Shown piece by piece: positions 28,398 through 36,358 of a stretch of 64,000 nt of DNA. Made by a program: the position numbers and the translations under genes. Origin of the DNA: a virus; IMG/VR virus record IMGVR_UViG_3300020477_000014, positions 62,001 to 126,000 of that record. One strand, written 5' to 3'. The notes beneath the pieces are model-generated. The model saw nothing but the letters and a program-made list of their open reading frames with translations. It searched no databases and had not been told where the DNA came from. Position 1 is the first letter of the stretch. Each line of letters starts with the position of its first letter.

Positions 28398-28422
28398 CAT
28401 ATATACTAATACATGATATATT
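28394..28422 (+). promoter_or_regulatory. Sigma70-type extended -10 promoter of the primase gene
   Basis: TTGACA (28394-28399), 17-bp spacer, TATATT (28417-28422) with TGA just before it. The predicted start near 28429 leaves about a 10-nt leader holding the GAGGAAG ribosome-binding site. The -35 box overlaps the stop codon of the ruvC-like gene. Confidence 0.8.
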
Positions 28423-28438
28423 TTCTTTATGAGGAAGT

Positions 28439-29377
28439 ATGAATAGACAACAAGCTAAGAAGATTTTACATGAAACTTTTGGATACTACAGCGACAAAGG
28501 AAACGAGCTTCTTTTCGCGTGTCCGGCATGCGATCATCACAAGCGCAAACTCTCTGTTAATTTGGACAAAAATGCTTTTAAGTGTTGGGTATGTGATTAT
28601 CGCGGTCGTAATATTAGGCATCTTGTTAGGCGTTTTGGCTCGTATCGACAGCTACAAAAGTGGGACGAGATTTCAGGTCGGGCCGATCTTAGCGGCTTTG
28701 ATTCTTTATTCATGGTTTCGAGTGAGCGAAATGAAAAGCAGAAGCTCGACTTGCCAGAAGAATTTGAAACACTGACATCAACAAAAATTCCAGCCACAGG
28801 GACATATGCTCATAAATATTTGATGTCTCGTGGTCTTAGCCGGTCAGATATTGTCCGGTGGAAAATTGGCTATTGCTTTAGCGGAGAATATAGAAATAGG
28901 ATAATTGTGCCGTCGTTCGATGAAGACGGTGATGTAAACTATTTTATGGCTCGTTCATACAATGGTGACTCTTATAAATATAAGAATCCTAAAGCATCTA
29001 AAGATGTTGTCTTCAATGAGCTTTATGTGGATTGGGATACCGACTTGGTATTGGTAGAAGGAATATTCGACGCAATAATTGCGGGGAATGGAGTGCCTAT
29101 TCTCGGCAGCACTCTTCGTTCTGATTCCAGGCTCATACAAAAGATTGTCCGCAATGATACACCAGTGTATGTAGCCCTTGATTCTGACGCAGCCGACAAA
29201 GAAAGAAAGATTATTCAGACTCTTTTAAAGTATGATGTAGAGCTTTATAAAATTGATGTTTCTGGATATGAAGATGTGGGGTCGATGTCTAAAGAAATAT
29301 TCACAGAGCGCAAAAGGGATGCTGCGTTCGTGGATCGAGAAGATTATCTTCTGCGAGATTTGCTTTCTGCAATTTAG
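28439..29377 (+). CDS. DNA primase (zinc ribbon plus TOPRIM domain)
   Basis: 312 residues. The N-terminal zinc ribbon has Cys28-x2-Cys31 (CPAC) and Cys49-x2-Cys52 (CWVC). A TOPRIM domain follows, with the glutamate motif LVLVEGIFDAI (Glu207) and the DxD motif ALDSDAAD (Asp248, Asp250). This is the layout of DnaG/T4 gp61-type primases that make RNA primers at the fork. It lacks any helicase domain, so the replicative helicase must be encoded elsewhere. The ribosome-binding site GAGGAAG is 4-5 nt from ATG. It has its own promoter. Confidence 0.9.
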   Translation: MNRQQAKKILHETFGYYSDKGNELLFACPACDHHKRKLSVNLDKNAFKCWVCDYRGRNIRHLVRRFGSYRQLQKWDEISGRADLSGFDSLFMVSSERNEKQKLDLPEEFETLTSTKIPATGTYAHKYLMSRGLSRSDIVRWKIGYCFSGEYRNRIIVPSFDEDGDVNYFMARSYNGDSYKYKNPKASKDVVFNELYVDWDTDLVLVEGIFDAIIAGNGVPILGSTLRSDSRLIQKIVRNDTPVYVALDSDAADKERKIIQTLLKYDVELYKIDVSGYEDVGSMSKEIFTERKRDAAFVDREDYLLRDLLSAI

Positions 29378-29380
29378 TCC

Positions 29381-29409
29381 TTGACAGGTCTACCACAACA
29401 TGTTATAAT
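29381..29409 (+). promoter_or_regulatory. Consensus sigma70 promoter of the sbcDC-ftsZ-like operon
   Basis: TTGACA (29381-29386), 17-bp spacer, TGT then TATAAT (29404-29409): both hexamers are perfect consensus with an extended -10. Predicted start near 29416, at the base of a perfect hairpin. Confidence 0.85.
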
Positions 29410-29414
29410 ATGTT

Positions 29415-29430
29415 AACGGACAGATCCGTT
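29415..29430 (+). promoter_or_regulatory. Hairpin at the 5' end of the sbcDC mRNA
   Basis: AACGGA (29415-29420), loop CAGA, TCCGTT (29425-29430): a perfect 6-bp stem beginning at the predicted transcription start and ending one base before the ribosome-binding site GGAGGG (29432-29437). It could protect the mRNA 5' end or position the ribosome-binding site; function is inferred. Confidence 0.55.
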
Positions 29431-29440
29431 TGGAGGGAAA

Positions 29441-32400
29441 TTGAAGTTTGCGCATATTAGCGATACTCATATTAAGAATTTAAAATATCACTTTGAGTAT
29501 CGTGAGGTCTTCCGTCAGCTTTATGAGCGATTAAGACAAGAAGAAGTAGATTATATCATTCACTGTGGAGACATTGCTCACACAAAAACTCAGATCTCAC
29601 CTGAGTTCGTAGAAATGTGTTCGCAGTTCTTTCGTAGCTTAGCGGCGATTGCACCCACTTATATCATCTTGGGTAACCATGATGGCAACTTGAAGAACAG
29701 CAGCCGTCAGGACGCATTAACGCCCATTGTAGAGGCACTTAATCTACCAGATCTGCATCTACTGAAGAATTCGGGTGAGACTCATATTGATGACACGTTT
29801 TGCCTGAATGTGTTGTCTGTATTTGACCGGGGAAATTGGACAAATCCAACCAATCCCGATAAGATCAATATCGCTCTCTATCACGGATCTATTTCACGTT
29901 CCAGAACCGATATGAACTGGGTAATGGAGATTGGCGAAGACACACTAGACATATTTAAGCCTTTCGATTTTGCAATGTTGGGCGACATTCATCGTCGCCA
30001 ATTCTTAGATGAAGAAGGTCGCATCTGGTATGCCGGCTCTACCGTTCAACAGAATCACGGCGAGACGAACGACAAGGGCATTCTCATCTGGGACATCACA
30101 TCTAAAGACGACTGGGATATTGAGCCTATAGTTCTAAGGAACCCTAAGCCATTTACAACCATTCAACTTACTCCCACCGGTCGAATGCCACCGCGAGTAA
30201 ATATTCCAACCGGCGCTCGATTGCGGCTAGTTAGCAACAACAATCTTCCTTTGGGAACGATGCGTCGAGCGATGGAGATAGCCAAACACCGCTTTAAGCC
30301 CGAAAGTATTTCGTTTCTTAATCGTGCCGCTGGCCAGCGTGGTAATGTGGAAGAGATAGCGGACACACTAAAGACCGAGAATCTTCGCGATCCTAAAATT
30401 CAAGAACAATTAATAAGAGAATATCTTAAAGAATATCAAGCACCAGAAGATATGTTAGAAAAAGTATTTGAAATTAATCGTCATTACAATAAGCTAGCCG
30501 AGAACAGCGAAGATATATCGAGAAACATAAATTGGAAGTTACGGTCTTTTAAGTGGGATAATCTCTTTAATTATGGTACTCAGAATTCTATTAATTTTGA
30601 TAACTTAAATGGCATTATTGGCATATTTGGTAAAAACTTTTCAGGCAAAAGTTCGATTGTTGATGCTGCGCTCTATACCTTGTTTAACACAACCTCCAAA
30701 AACGAAAGAAAAAATCTCAATGTTATTAACCAGACTGCCAACAAGTGTTGTGGTGAGCTTGTAATTGAGGTTGGTGAAAAAGTGTACACTATCCATAGAC
30801 AGTCGGAGAAATATACAAAACGCCTCAAAGGCGAAGAAACTCTTGAAGCGAAGACAGATTTGAATTTTGAAGTCTATGATAACATTACAGGAGAAACTAC
30901 CTCATTAAACGGCAATACTCGCAATCTAACGGACGCTAACATCAGAAAGCACTTTGGGTCCCTTGAAGACTTTTCAGTGTCTTCTCTGGCGTCTCAGCAC
31001 GGTTCTCTGGCATTTATTGATGAAGGGTCAACAAGACGTAAAGAAATCATCGCCAAATTCTTAGATTTGGAGGTTTTTGATAAGAAATTTAAGCTAGCAA
31101 AAGAAGATTCGGTTGATATGAAAGTTTTGTTGAAAAAACACCAAGATCGCAATTTCGATGAAGAGATAGAAGAGATAGACGATCGCCTTCGTGGCTATCG
31201 ACAAAGTGTGGAAGAAAACCGAGCGATGTGTTTGCAGTTGAGGGCTGAGCTTAAAAAGATTGATGCCTCTATAGCGACTATAGATGAGACTATTGGTGCG
31301 ATTCCGAATGAATACATAGATATTGCTCGTTTAATTAAACTACAACAACAGAAAGAGAATACGATAGCTTCCCTACATCAGAAAATTGTTGAAGACTCTA
31401 AGGTTATTGATCTTAAAAAACAGGAGATTAGAGCCTCTAAGGAATTGTTATCTGATATCGATTTTGAAGAACTACAATCTCAACAATTACAGATTGAAGA
31501 GTTGAGACAGAAAGAAAAAGAATACATTCAAGAGCTTCAAGATATCGAAAAGAAACGGAAACTTCTAGATGGGATCCCATGCGGAGACTCCTATCCTACA
31601 TGCAAGTTTATTCGAGATGCAAATATTGCTGTTGTATCGAAAGACTTGGTGGAGGGCGATCTTAATTATGTCGGCACACAATTGGAAAAATTGGCTCCCG
31701 ATGATGTGCCTGGTCGTATTGAAGAATATATCAATATCCAGGCTGTGATCGATGAAGCCCACAAGATGGTTGCTGATTTAAGTTTGCGGAGAGAAAGAAA
31801 CAAGGGACTTAAACTTTCTCATGAAGCAAAATTGCATGCTACTGAGGCTAAGATAGAAGAATATAACTCAAATAAGGAGGCAATAGAAAATTTGGAAAGA
31901 CTCTTACAGATGAAAGTTGATCATGATTTGATGGCTGTGACTAAAGAAGAAAAGATATGCGAGTGTGACGAGCAAACCTTAGAGTTGGTTAAATTGGTAG
32001 GATCTTGCGAGCAACAAATAGAAGACCTTGCGAATCAAAAAAATGAACATAAAGAGTTGCAAGAATCCTTTTCGGCTTATGATCTGTTTATGCGTTGCAT
32101 GCATCCTAATGGGATAGCTTATGACATTATTAAGAAGAAGATTCCAGTGATTAACCAAGAGATTGCTAAGATTTTGACCAACATTGTTGAATTTGAGGTG
32201 ATTTTTGAAAGCAATGGTAATAAATTTGACATTTTTATTAAGCATCCAAAATACGAAGCAAGACCAATTGAGATGGCGTCCGGATCTGAGAAAACCATGG
32301 CAGCCATGGCAATTCGTCTTGCGTTGCTTAGTGTGTCATCGCTTCCTAAAGGCGACTTGTTTATTCTTGATGAGCCCGGTACCGCATTGGATGAGGAAAA

Positions 32401-32548
32401 TTTAGAGGGTTTTATTCGTATTTTGACACTAATTAAGATGTATTTTAAGAACGTTCTTCTCATCTCTCATCTTGATTCGCTTAAAGATTGTGTTGATCAG
32501 CAGATTGTTATAGAGAAATACAAAGATCAAGCAAGGGTTAATCAATGA
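29441..32548 (+). CDS. Fused SbcD (Mre11)-SbcC (Rad50) nuclease/ATPase
   Basis: One 1,035-residue protein joins both subunits. The N-terminal calcineurin-like phosphoesterase has DTH (Asp8, His10), GD (43-44), GNHD (78-81), YHG (His148) and GDIH (181-184). The C-terminal SMC-type ATPase has Walker A GKNFSGKS (397-404), long coiled coils, a hook CGDSYPTC (Cys714, Cys721), the ABC signature SGSEKT (947-952) and Walker B LFILDEP (973-979). T4 encodes these as separate genes 47 and 46, essential for recombination-dependent replication and host DNA breakdown. The start is TTG with a strong GGAGGG site 3 nt before it, fixed because DTH begins at residue 8. The stop overlaps the next ATG by 4 nt. 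The hook pair has six residues between the cysteines instead of the classic two. Confidence 0.93.
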   Translation: MKFAHISDTHIKNLKYHFEYREVFRQLYERLRQEEVDYIIHCGDIAHTKTQISPEFVEMCSQFFRSLAAIAPTYIILGNHDGNLKNSSRQDALTPIVEALNLPDLHLLKNSGETHIDDTFCLNVLSVFDRGNWTNPTNPDKINIALYHGSISRSRTDMNWVMEIGEDTLDIFKPFDFAMLGDIHRRQFLDEEGRIWYAGSTVQQNHGETNDKGILIWDITSKDDWDIEPIVLRNPKPFTTIQLTPTGRMPPRVNIPTGARLRLVSNNNLPLGTMRRAMEIAKHRFKPESISFLNRAAGQRGNVEEIADTLKTENLRDPKIQEQLIREYLKEYQAPEDMLEKVFEINRHYNKLAENSEDISRNINWKLRSFKWDNLFNYGTQNSINFDNLNGIIGIFGKNFSGKSSIVDAALYTLFNTTSKNERKNLNVINQTANKCCGELVIEVGEKVYTIHRQSEKYTKRLKGEETLEAKTDLNFEVYDNITGETTSLNGNTRNLTDANIRKHFGSLEDFSVSSLASQHGSLAFIDEGSTRRKEIIAKFLDLEVFDKKFKLAKEDSVDMKVLLKKHQDRNFDEEIEEIDDRLRGYRQSVEENRAMCLQLRAELKKIDASIATIDETIGAIPNEYIDIARLIKLQQQKENTIASLHQKIVEDSKVIDLKKQEIRASKELLSDIDFEELQSQQLQIEELRQKEKEYIQELQDIEKKRKLLDGIPCGDSYPTCKFIRDANIAVVSKDLVEGDLNYVGTQLEKLAPDDVPGRIEEYINIQAVIDEAHKMVADLSLRRERNKGLKLSHEAKLHATEAKIEEYNSNKEAIENLERLLQMKVDHDLMAVTKEEKICECDEQTLELVKLVGSCEQQIEDLANQKNEHKELQESFSAYDLFMRCMHPNGIAYDIIKKKIPVINQEIAKILTNIVEFEVIFESNGNKFDIFIKHPKYEARPIEMASGSEKTMAAMAIRLALLSVSSLPKGDLFILDEPGTALDEENLEGFIRILTLIKMYFKNVLLISHLDSLKDCVDQQIVIEKYKDQARVNQ

Positions 32549-33696
32549 GCAAAAAGAAAAAAGAAGCTAAGAACGAGTTTGATTTTCTGCCACCGGCAGA
32601 GCCACCACCATCTTTCGTACAAGAGAAAGACACATACCACGAAAAAGTGGAAGCTGAAGACTTTGGAATGGTGGAAGATTTTGGACTCCAAATGGAATAT
32701 GCAGATGAAGATCTCCTTCCAGATAATACCGCGCCATCTTCGCTAAATATCGGATTTGTGGGTGTCGGCGGTGGTGGCAACAAAATGGCCAATGCATTTT
32801 TGCAGCTTGGTTTTAATAAAACGCTTTTGGTTAATTCTACAGGAAAAGACATCCCTAAGAATGTAGCTGAAGAACACGTATGTCTTATTCCCGATTCAGA
32901 TGGGATCGGCAAGAATATTGAATATGGTAAAGAAATACTTTCTCAGAACGGCGCAGTCGTAGAAGACGCATTGCGAATTAGGTTTGGGAAAGTCGATTGG
33001 TTATTTGTTTTTGCTGGCGGTGGTGGTGGCACCGGATCGTCAGTTGCAGCACTTCATAATGTTTTTGAGCGATATATGCAGTCGGTTCAGTCGACCGGTA
33101 AGGTCGTTTATATAGTTTCATGGCCGACTGCCCAAGAGGCACTAAACCCTACTATTGCCAAAAACGCACTCACCCTCCTTAATGATGTGTCTGTCTATCC
33201 TCACTTTGTATTGGATAATGAAAGAGCTACGCGGCTTCTGCGTGGTAGGATCGGGATGCTTGGTTTATATCCCGTTGCTAACACACAATTTGCCAAGTCA
33301 CTAGCTCAGGTGCTCAAACTCTCAGATGAAGATTCGCCGATCCAGTCTTTCGACTCAAAAGATTTGGAAACGTGTCTCGGAAACAACGGCCGAGGCTTTG
33401 TGGGATCGACAATGATTAAAGATCCGAACACTGCAAAGCTTGGGTCGGTGATTCTTCACAACTGTATGAACCGCTCTCCTTGTCCTCCGCCGAAAGGAAA
33501 GGCAGCAGCCGGCTCTCTCGTATTGGTGGCTTCCGAAGAAATGGTTGCAGATCCTCGCATCAGCAAACATTTGGAATCTGCGATCGCATACGTAGGTGGT
33601 CGATGTGAAACACTCTTTTCGGGAGTATATGTTCGGCAGAACGTACCTGGGTTGATTGCTATACTAGGTATGAATGGATTACCTAGTGGAGAATAA
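32545..33696 (+). CDS. FtsZ/tubulin-like GTPase
   Basis: 383 residues. After an acidic, Pro-rich extension (1-65) come the T1-type loop GVGGGGNK (73-80), the tubulin/FtsZ signature AGGGGGTGSS (157-166), a guanine-contact-like LDNER (Asn225) and an H7/T7-like QSFDSKDLETCL (267-278). In the last, Asp270 and Asp273 keep the D-x-x-D spacing of the FtsZ catalytic loop. A C-terminal FtsZ-like domain follows (SLVLVASEEM, AIAYVGGRCETLFSGVYV). It should therefore bind GTP, polymerise and hydrolyse GTP; activity is inferred. It is translationally coupled to the SbcDC fusion (ATGA overlap) and is 2 nt before the next gene. Phage tubulins (PhuZ) centre the replication compartment in phiKZ-like phages, but no nucleus-shell protein is visible here. 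Confidence 0.88.
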   Translation: MSKKKKEAKNEFDFLPPAEPPPSFVQEKDTYHEKVEAEDFGMVEDFGLQMEYADEDLLPDNTAPSSLNIGFVGVGGGGNKMANAFLQLGFNKTLLVNSTGKDIPKNVAEEHVCLIPDSDGIGKNIEYGKEILSQNGAVVEDALRIRFGKVDWLFVFAGGGGGTGSSVAALHNVFERYMQSVQSTGKVVYIVSWPTAQEALNPTIAKNALTLLNDVSVYPHFVLDNERATRLLRGRIGMLGLYPVANTQFAKSLAQVLKLSDEDSPIQSFDSKDLETCLGNNGRGFVGSTMIKDPNTAKLGSVILHNCMNRSPCPPPKGKAAAGSLVLVASEEMVADPRISKHLESAIAYVGGRCETLFSGVYVRQNVPGLIAILGMNGLPSGE

Positions 33697-33698
33697 CA

Positions 33699-34421
33699 AT
33701 GAAACTAATAATGGAAAATTGGAACAAGTTCGTGACCGAGGAAGAAGCCGAAGATCCGTCGACTAATCTGATCGAATTGCTTAAACAAGCATGGGAGAAT
33801 ACTTCTGAGGCACACCTTGCCAAAGGTTTTGGACAACGGTCTCCCGGTGGTGCAGGTAGCACTTTTGATGAAGGAACAACTTTGGATACGCTTAAGGACG
33901 CCTCATGGCAGCCTTTTGAGCATAAATATGTAAGACAAAATCCTGAAAACGGGTACCCAAAAGCATTTAAAGCAGATATTGGCGGAGTTTTGGGGATGCT
34001 GCCGGTTTCTGCGTTAGCTGAATCTAATCCAAATATGAAGGTGCGCTTTCAGCCGGCACATATGGGTCAAGCAAAAACACCAGACGGAGAAACGGTTTAT
34101 GAAGTTGTTACATCCTTTGAAGGTGGTCGACCACAAATGAACATGACAACATTGCTAATAGGCCCGAAATGGTATCCGGGTCATGCAAAAGATGACGATA
34201 AGCCAGTCATTTGGACTTTCTATCCCGGTGAGCCGACTCCACCTCCCAATCCAAAATCCCCCAGATATATTCTTGAGAAAGATATCACCAAATATACCAC
34301 CGACAGCGTTGACTCTGGTTTTAAGGATGAGGAAGGGAATTCAATGGCAGCTTACATAGGTACGATTGGGGATGCAGCGAAGTTGGGTTATGGCAACATT
34401 AAACATGTAGAAGGAAACTAA
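33699..34421 (+). CDS. Unknown protein with putative capsid-targeting-like N-terminus (240 aa)
   Basis: Starts MKLIMENWNKFVTEEE, strikingly like the start of the gene at 35187 (MKLIIEGWRGYLSE) and in style like the T4 internal-protein targeting peptide MKTYQEFIAE. The rest is globular with GPKWYPGHAKDDDKPVIWTF near residues 151-170 and a Pro-rich loop; I know no family for it. It sits 2 nt after the FtsZ-like gene and 2 nt before the next. A role as a packaged internal protein is inferred from the N-terminus only. Confidence 0.85.
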   Translation: MKLIMENWNKFVTEEEAEDPSTNLIELLKQAWENTSEAHLAKGFGQRSPGGAGSTFDEGTTLDTLKDASWQPFEHKYVRQNPENGYPKAFKADIGGVLGMLPVSALAESNPNMKVRFQPAHMGQAKTPDGETVYEVVTSFEGGRPQMNMTTLLIGPKWYPGHAKDDDKPVIWTFYPGEPTPPPNPKSPRYILEKDITKYTTDSVDSGFKDEEGNSMAAYIGTIGDAAKLGYGNIKHVEGN

Positions 34422-34423
34422 CC

Positions 34424-34900
34424 ATGAAAATCACAAAAGCACAACTTAAAAAACTTATCGCCGAAGAACTTGAAGAGATTCGCGTTGGCGGCATGGGAGG
34501 TTATCTCCCGGGAGAAACCGGAGGCATGCGTGGACGCGTTCGCGCGGATGTTCCTGGTACAGAAGAGTCTCCTTGTGCCATGGCAGCAGCCGAAGAGCCT
34601 CCCGATCTCGAAACACGTGTGGCGGCTATCGAAGACAAGCTTGATATGATCTTGTCTCAATTGCAGATATCAGAAGAAGCCAATCGCACAGCTAAAGGAA
34701 ATGTTACCCAGGCTGCTCGCGAAAAGTATGCGACTGTCGGTGATGATGGGTTTCCCATTTTTGATAAGAAGTCTGCGAAAGCGGCGATAGATTTGCGAGG
34801 CCATGCGCCCGAAGCAGATCGATCAAAGATTATTAATAAGGCTGCCAAGCGCGCCCCTGAAGCTGCCAAGAAAGCAAGAGAAGCTGACAAAAAGAAATGA
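34424..34900 (+). CDS. Small charged protein, putative prohead-associated (158 aa)
   Basis: N-terminus MKITKAQLKKLIAEELEEI parallels the next gene (MKVSKSKLEQIIREELKSV) and contains an I-A-E sequence of the (L/I)-x-E type cut by T4 gp21. The middle has a short helical heptad stretch (VAAIEDKLDMILSQLQISEE, about residues 67-86), and the C-terminal 55 residues are Ala/Lys-rich (KAAKRAPEAAKKAREADKKK). Stop and next ATG overlap by 4 nt. No family recognised; possible DNA-associated internal protein from its basic tail. Confidence 0.82.
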   Translation: MKITKAQLKKLIAEELEEIRVGGMGGYLPGETGGMRGRVRADVPGTEESPCAMAAAEEPPDLETRVAAIEDKLDMILSQLQISEEANRTAKGNVTQAAREKYATVGDDGFPIFDKKSAKAAIDLRGHAPEADRSKIINKAAKRAPEAAKKAREADKKK

Positions 34901-35190
34901 AGGTTTCTAAGTCCAAACTTGAACAGATCATTCGTGAAGAACTAAAGAGCGTTTTATCTAAAACTACGTCACCGTTTCAGGTACCGACTTATCTTATTCA
35001 AGATCCCGAAGGTGATGCGATAGATGACGAGGAAGATATCGAAGAAGTGCTTGGTCCCGATGATGATGTGGGCGACTATATAGATGATTTCTCTGATTCA
35101 AATGCTCCGTCTTTAAAAGGCAAGAGCAAGGAGAAGAGAAAAGAGATGGCTATAGCCGCTCACTATGCTGCGAAGGAAAAAGACTCATGA
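34897..35190 (+). CDS. Small acidic protein, unknown function (97 aa)
   Basis: MKVSKSKLEQIIREELKSV shares the amphipathic N-terminal pattern of the preceding gene. The middle is very acidic (DDEEDIEEVLGPDDDVGDYI, about residues 43-62) and the C-terminus is basic with Lys-Glu repeats. It is coupled by 4-nt ATGA overlaps to both neighbours, so it is part of the same operon. No function can be assigned. Confidence 0.8.
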   Translation: MKVSKSKLEQIIREELKSVLSKTTSPFQVPTYLIQDPEGDAIDDEEDIEEVLGPDDDVGDYIDDFSDSNAPSLKGKSKEKRKEMAIAAHYAAKEKDS

Positions 35191-35954
35191 AGTTGATAAT
35201 TGAAGGTTGGCGGGGCTACCTATCTGAACTTAAGCGCGCCGAAGACGAACAACAAGTTGGGCCCATTTATGATAATGTTGCGCTTCTTGTCGCCTTATCA
35301 AACATCGATCAGATCGATGAGGCTAGTTGGAAAAAAGGACTCGCCGGTCTTGGTTTGGCTACGGCACTTGGCGTGGGCGGTGGAGCGGGAATCGGTTCGG
35401 CAATAACAAGCCATGATGGCACGTCCAAAGCTCCACAAGTCCACCAAGATGTTGGCGGCTTGACTGATATGCCCACCTTCGGAAAAAACGACAAGGCCGG
35501 CGATGAGATGCCGATTGACAAAAACTGGACCAGATCTCCCACGCGCGGAGAGTATGTCTGGGTATCCCCGGATCAGTTTGAGGGAGGCTTTGTTCTTCCG
35601 TTGGGCAACGTCACCGTAGATGATTATAGAGAGTATCTATCTGCGTGGAATATCGACGATCTCTATAAACTGCTTTATGGAAGCAGTGGGCAATGGTCTT
35701 ACACCAAAGAAGCTCCCAATTTACCTAAAACTTTCGACAACCATCCTGGTTCTGGGCTCGAAATGTTGCCTCCTGACTGGTCGATCGCTTTTGATGTTTA
35801 TAAAGAAAAAGTGGAAGGAGCCACTGAACACATTCAAGATCGCATTAGTGATGCAGAAGACGGCGGTCTTTCAATCGCGAAAGGACTTGGGCACGAGGAT
35901 GTGGAAAGCTTACTTCAAGATCTTCAGAAATTAAACAGATCTGTTGAATATTAA
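35187..35954 (+). CDS. Unknown protein with glycine-zipper segment (255 aa)
   Basis: Begins MKLIIEGWRGYLSE, the same N-terminal tag type as the gene at 33699. Residues about 50-73 (GLAGLGLATALGVGGGAGIG) form a Gly/Ala-rich hydrophobic segment that could insert in a membrane. A globular acidic region with aromatic motifs (GEYVWVSPDQFEGGFVLPLG) follows. It closes the operon that starts at the TTG of the SbcDC fusion; the next promoter begins 2 nt after its stop. An injected or internal capsid protein is one possibility; unproven. Confidence 0.83.
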   Translation: MKLIIEGWRGYLSELKRAEDEQQVGPIYDNVALLVALSNIDQIDEASWKKGLAGLGLATALGVGGGAGIGSAITSHDGTSKAPQVHQDVGGLTDMPTFGKNDKAGDEMPIDKNWTRSPTRGEYVWVSPDQFEGGFVLPLGNVTVDDYREYLSAWNIDDLYKLLYGSSGQWSYTKEAPNLPKTFDNHPGSGLEMLPPDWSIAFDVYKEKVEGATEHIQDRISDAEDGGLSIAKGLGHEDVESLLQDLQKLNRSVEY

Positions 35955-35955
35955 C

Positions 35956-35984
35956 TTGACAACTGTGGAATAATATGATATATT
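35956..35984 (+). promoter_or_regulatory. Sigma70-type extended -10 promoter of the lysis/packaging operon
   Basis: TTGACA (35956-35961), 17-bp spacer, TGA then TATATT (35979-35984). The predicted start near 35991 coincides with AGGAG, the ribosome-binding site of the gene at 36006. Fourth member of the identical promoter set. Confidence 0.82.
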
Positions 35985-36005
35985 ATTAATAGGAGTGGAA
36001 AAAAG

Positions 36006-36164
36006 ATGAAAAGAAATATTATTTTAGGACTATTTTTTGTTACAGGTGTGTGTGTTAGTTCGTATCTCACATATGAGGCATTAAACAACAATGACATTGG
36101 CTCAACTTACGAGAACACCGAAACGATTAAAAACATTTCAGATTACGAAAGGAGTAATAAATGA
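36006..36164 (+). CDS. Small membrane protein (52 aa)
   Basis: MKRNIILGLFFVTGVCVSSY: basic start, then a hydrophobic segment (residues 5-20), then a short polar, mainly extracytoplasmic tail rich in Asn and Thr. Strong AGGAG site 10 nt upstream. The cysteine at 16 lacks a good lipobox (Val before it), so an anchored membrane protein is more likely than a lipoprotein. Its stop overlaps the next start (ATGATG). It opens the lysis-like cassette; it may be an anti-holin or accessory membrane protein, by position only. Confidence 0.75.
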   Translation: MKRNIILGLFFVTGVCVSSYLTYEALNNNDIGSTYENTETIKNISDYERSNK

Positions 36165-36358
36165 TGCAATATGCACAAGGGAAACTTGATAAACTAGTTG
36201 AGAAGGCAATTTCTCGAAAGTTTTTGGTGTGGTTGACTGCCACAGCTTTGATGGCAACGTCCGGATTAGAATCCGGAGATTGGGTTATCATCTCTGCGCT
36301 TTATATTGGAGGCCAAACTGTTATCGATGGGATTGCAAAATTAAAAGGTCTTGAATGA
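36161..36358 (+). CDS. Holin-like small membrane protein (65 aa)
   Basis: Two hydrophobic segments: residues about 20-36 (FLVWLTATALMATSG) and 41-57 (WVIISALYIGGQTVIDG), with a charged N-terminus and short basic end (AKLKGLE). Size, topology and position directly before a spanin-like gene fit a holin that forms lesions in the inner membrane to time lysis. The ribosome-binding site is AAGGAG. No endolysin gene is adjacent in this window, which is the weak point of the assignment. Confidence 0.72.
   Translation: MMQYAQGKLDKLVEKAISRKFLVWLTATALMATSGLESGDWVIISALYIGGQTVIDGIAKLKGLE

Noticed and set aside
28470-28775. Alternative + strand frame with a hydrophobic stretch in the primase gene
   Set aside because: It overlaps the zinc-ribbon coding region of the primase, whose cysteine motifs are intact, and has no independent start signals.
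32545-33696. Evidence for a phiKZ-like phage nucleus
   Set aside because: An FtsZ-like gene alone is not enough: no shell protein or multisubunit viral RNA polymerase is seen, and the structural genes are T4-type.
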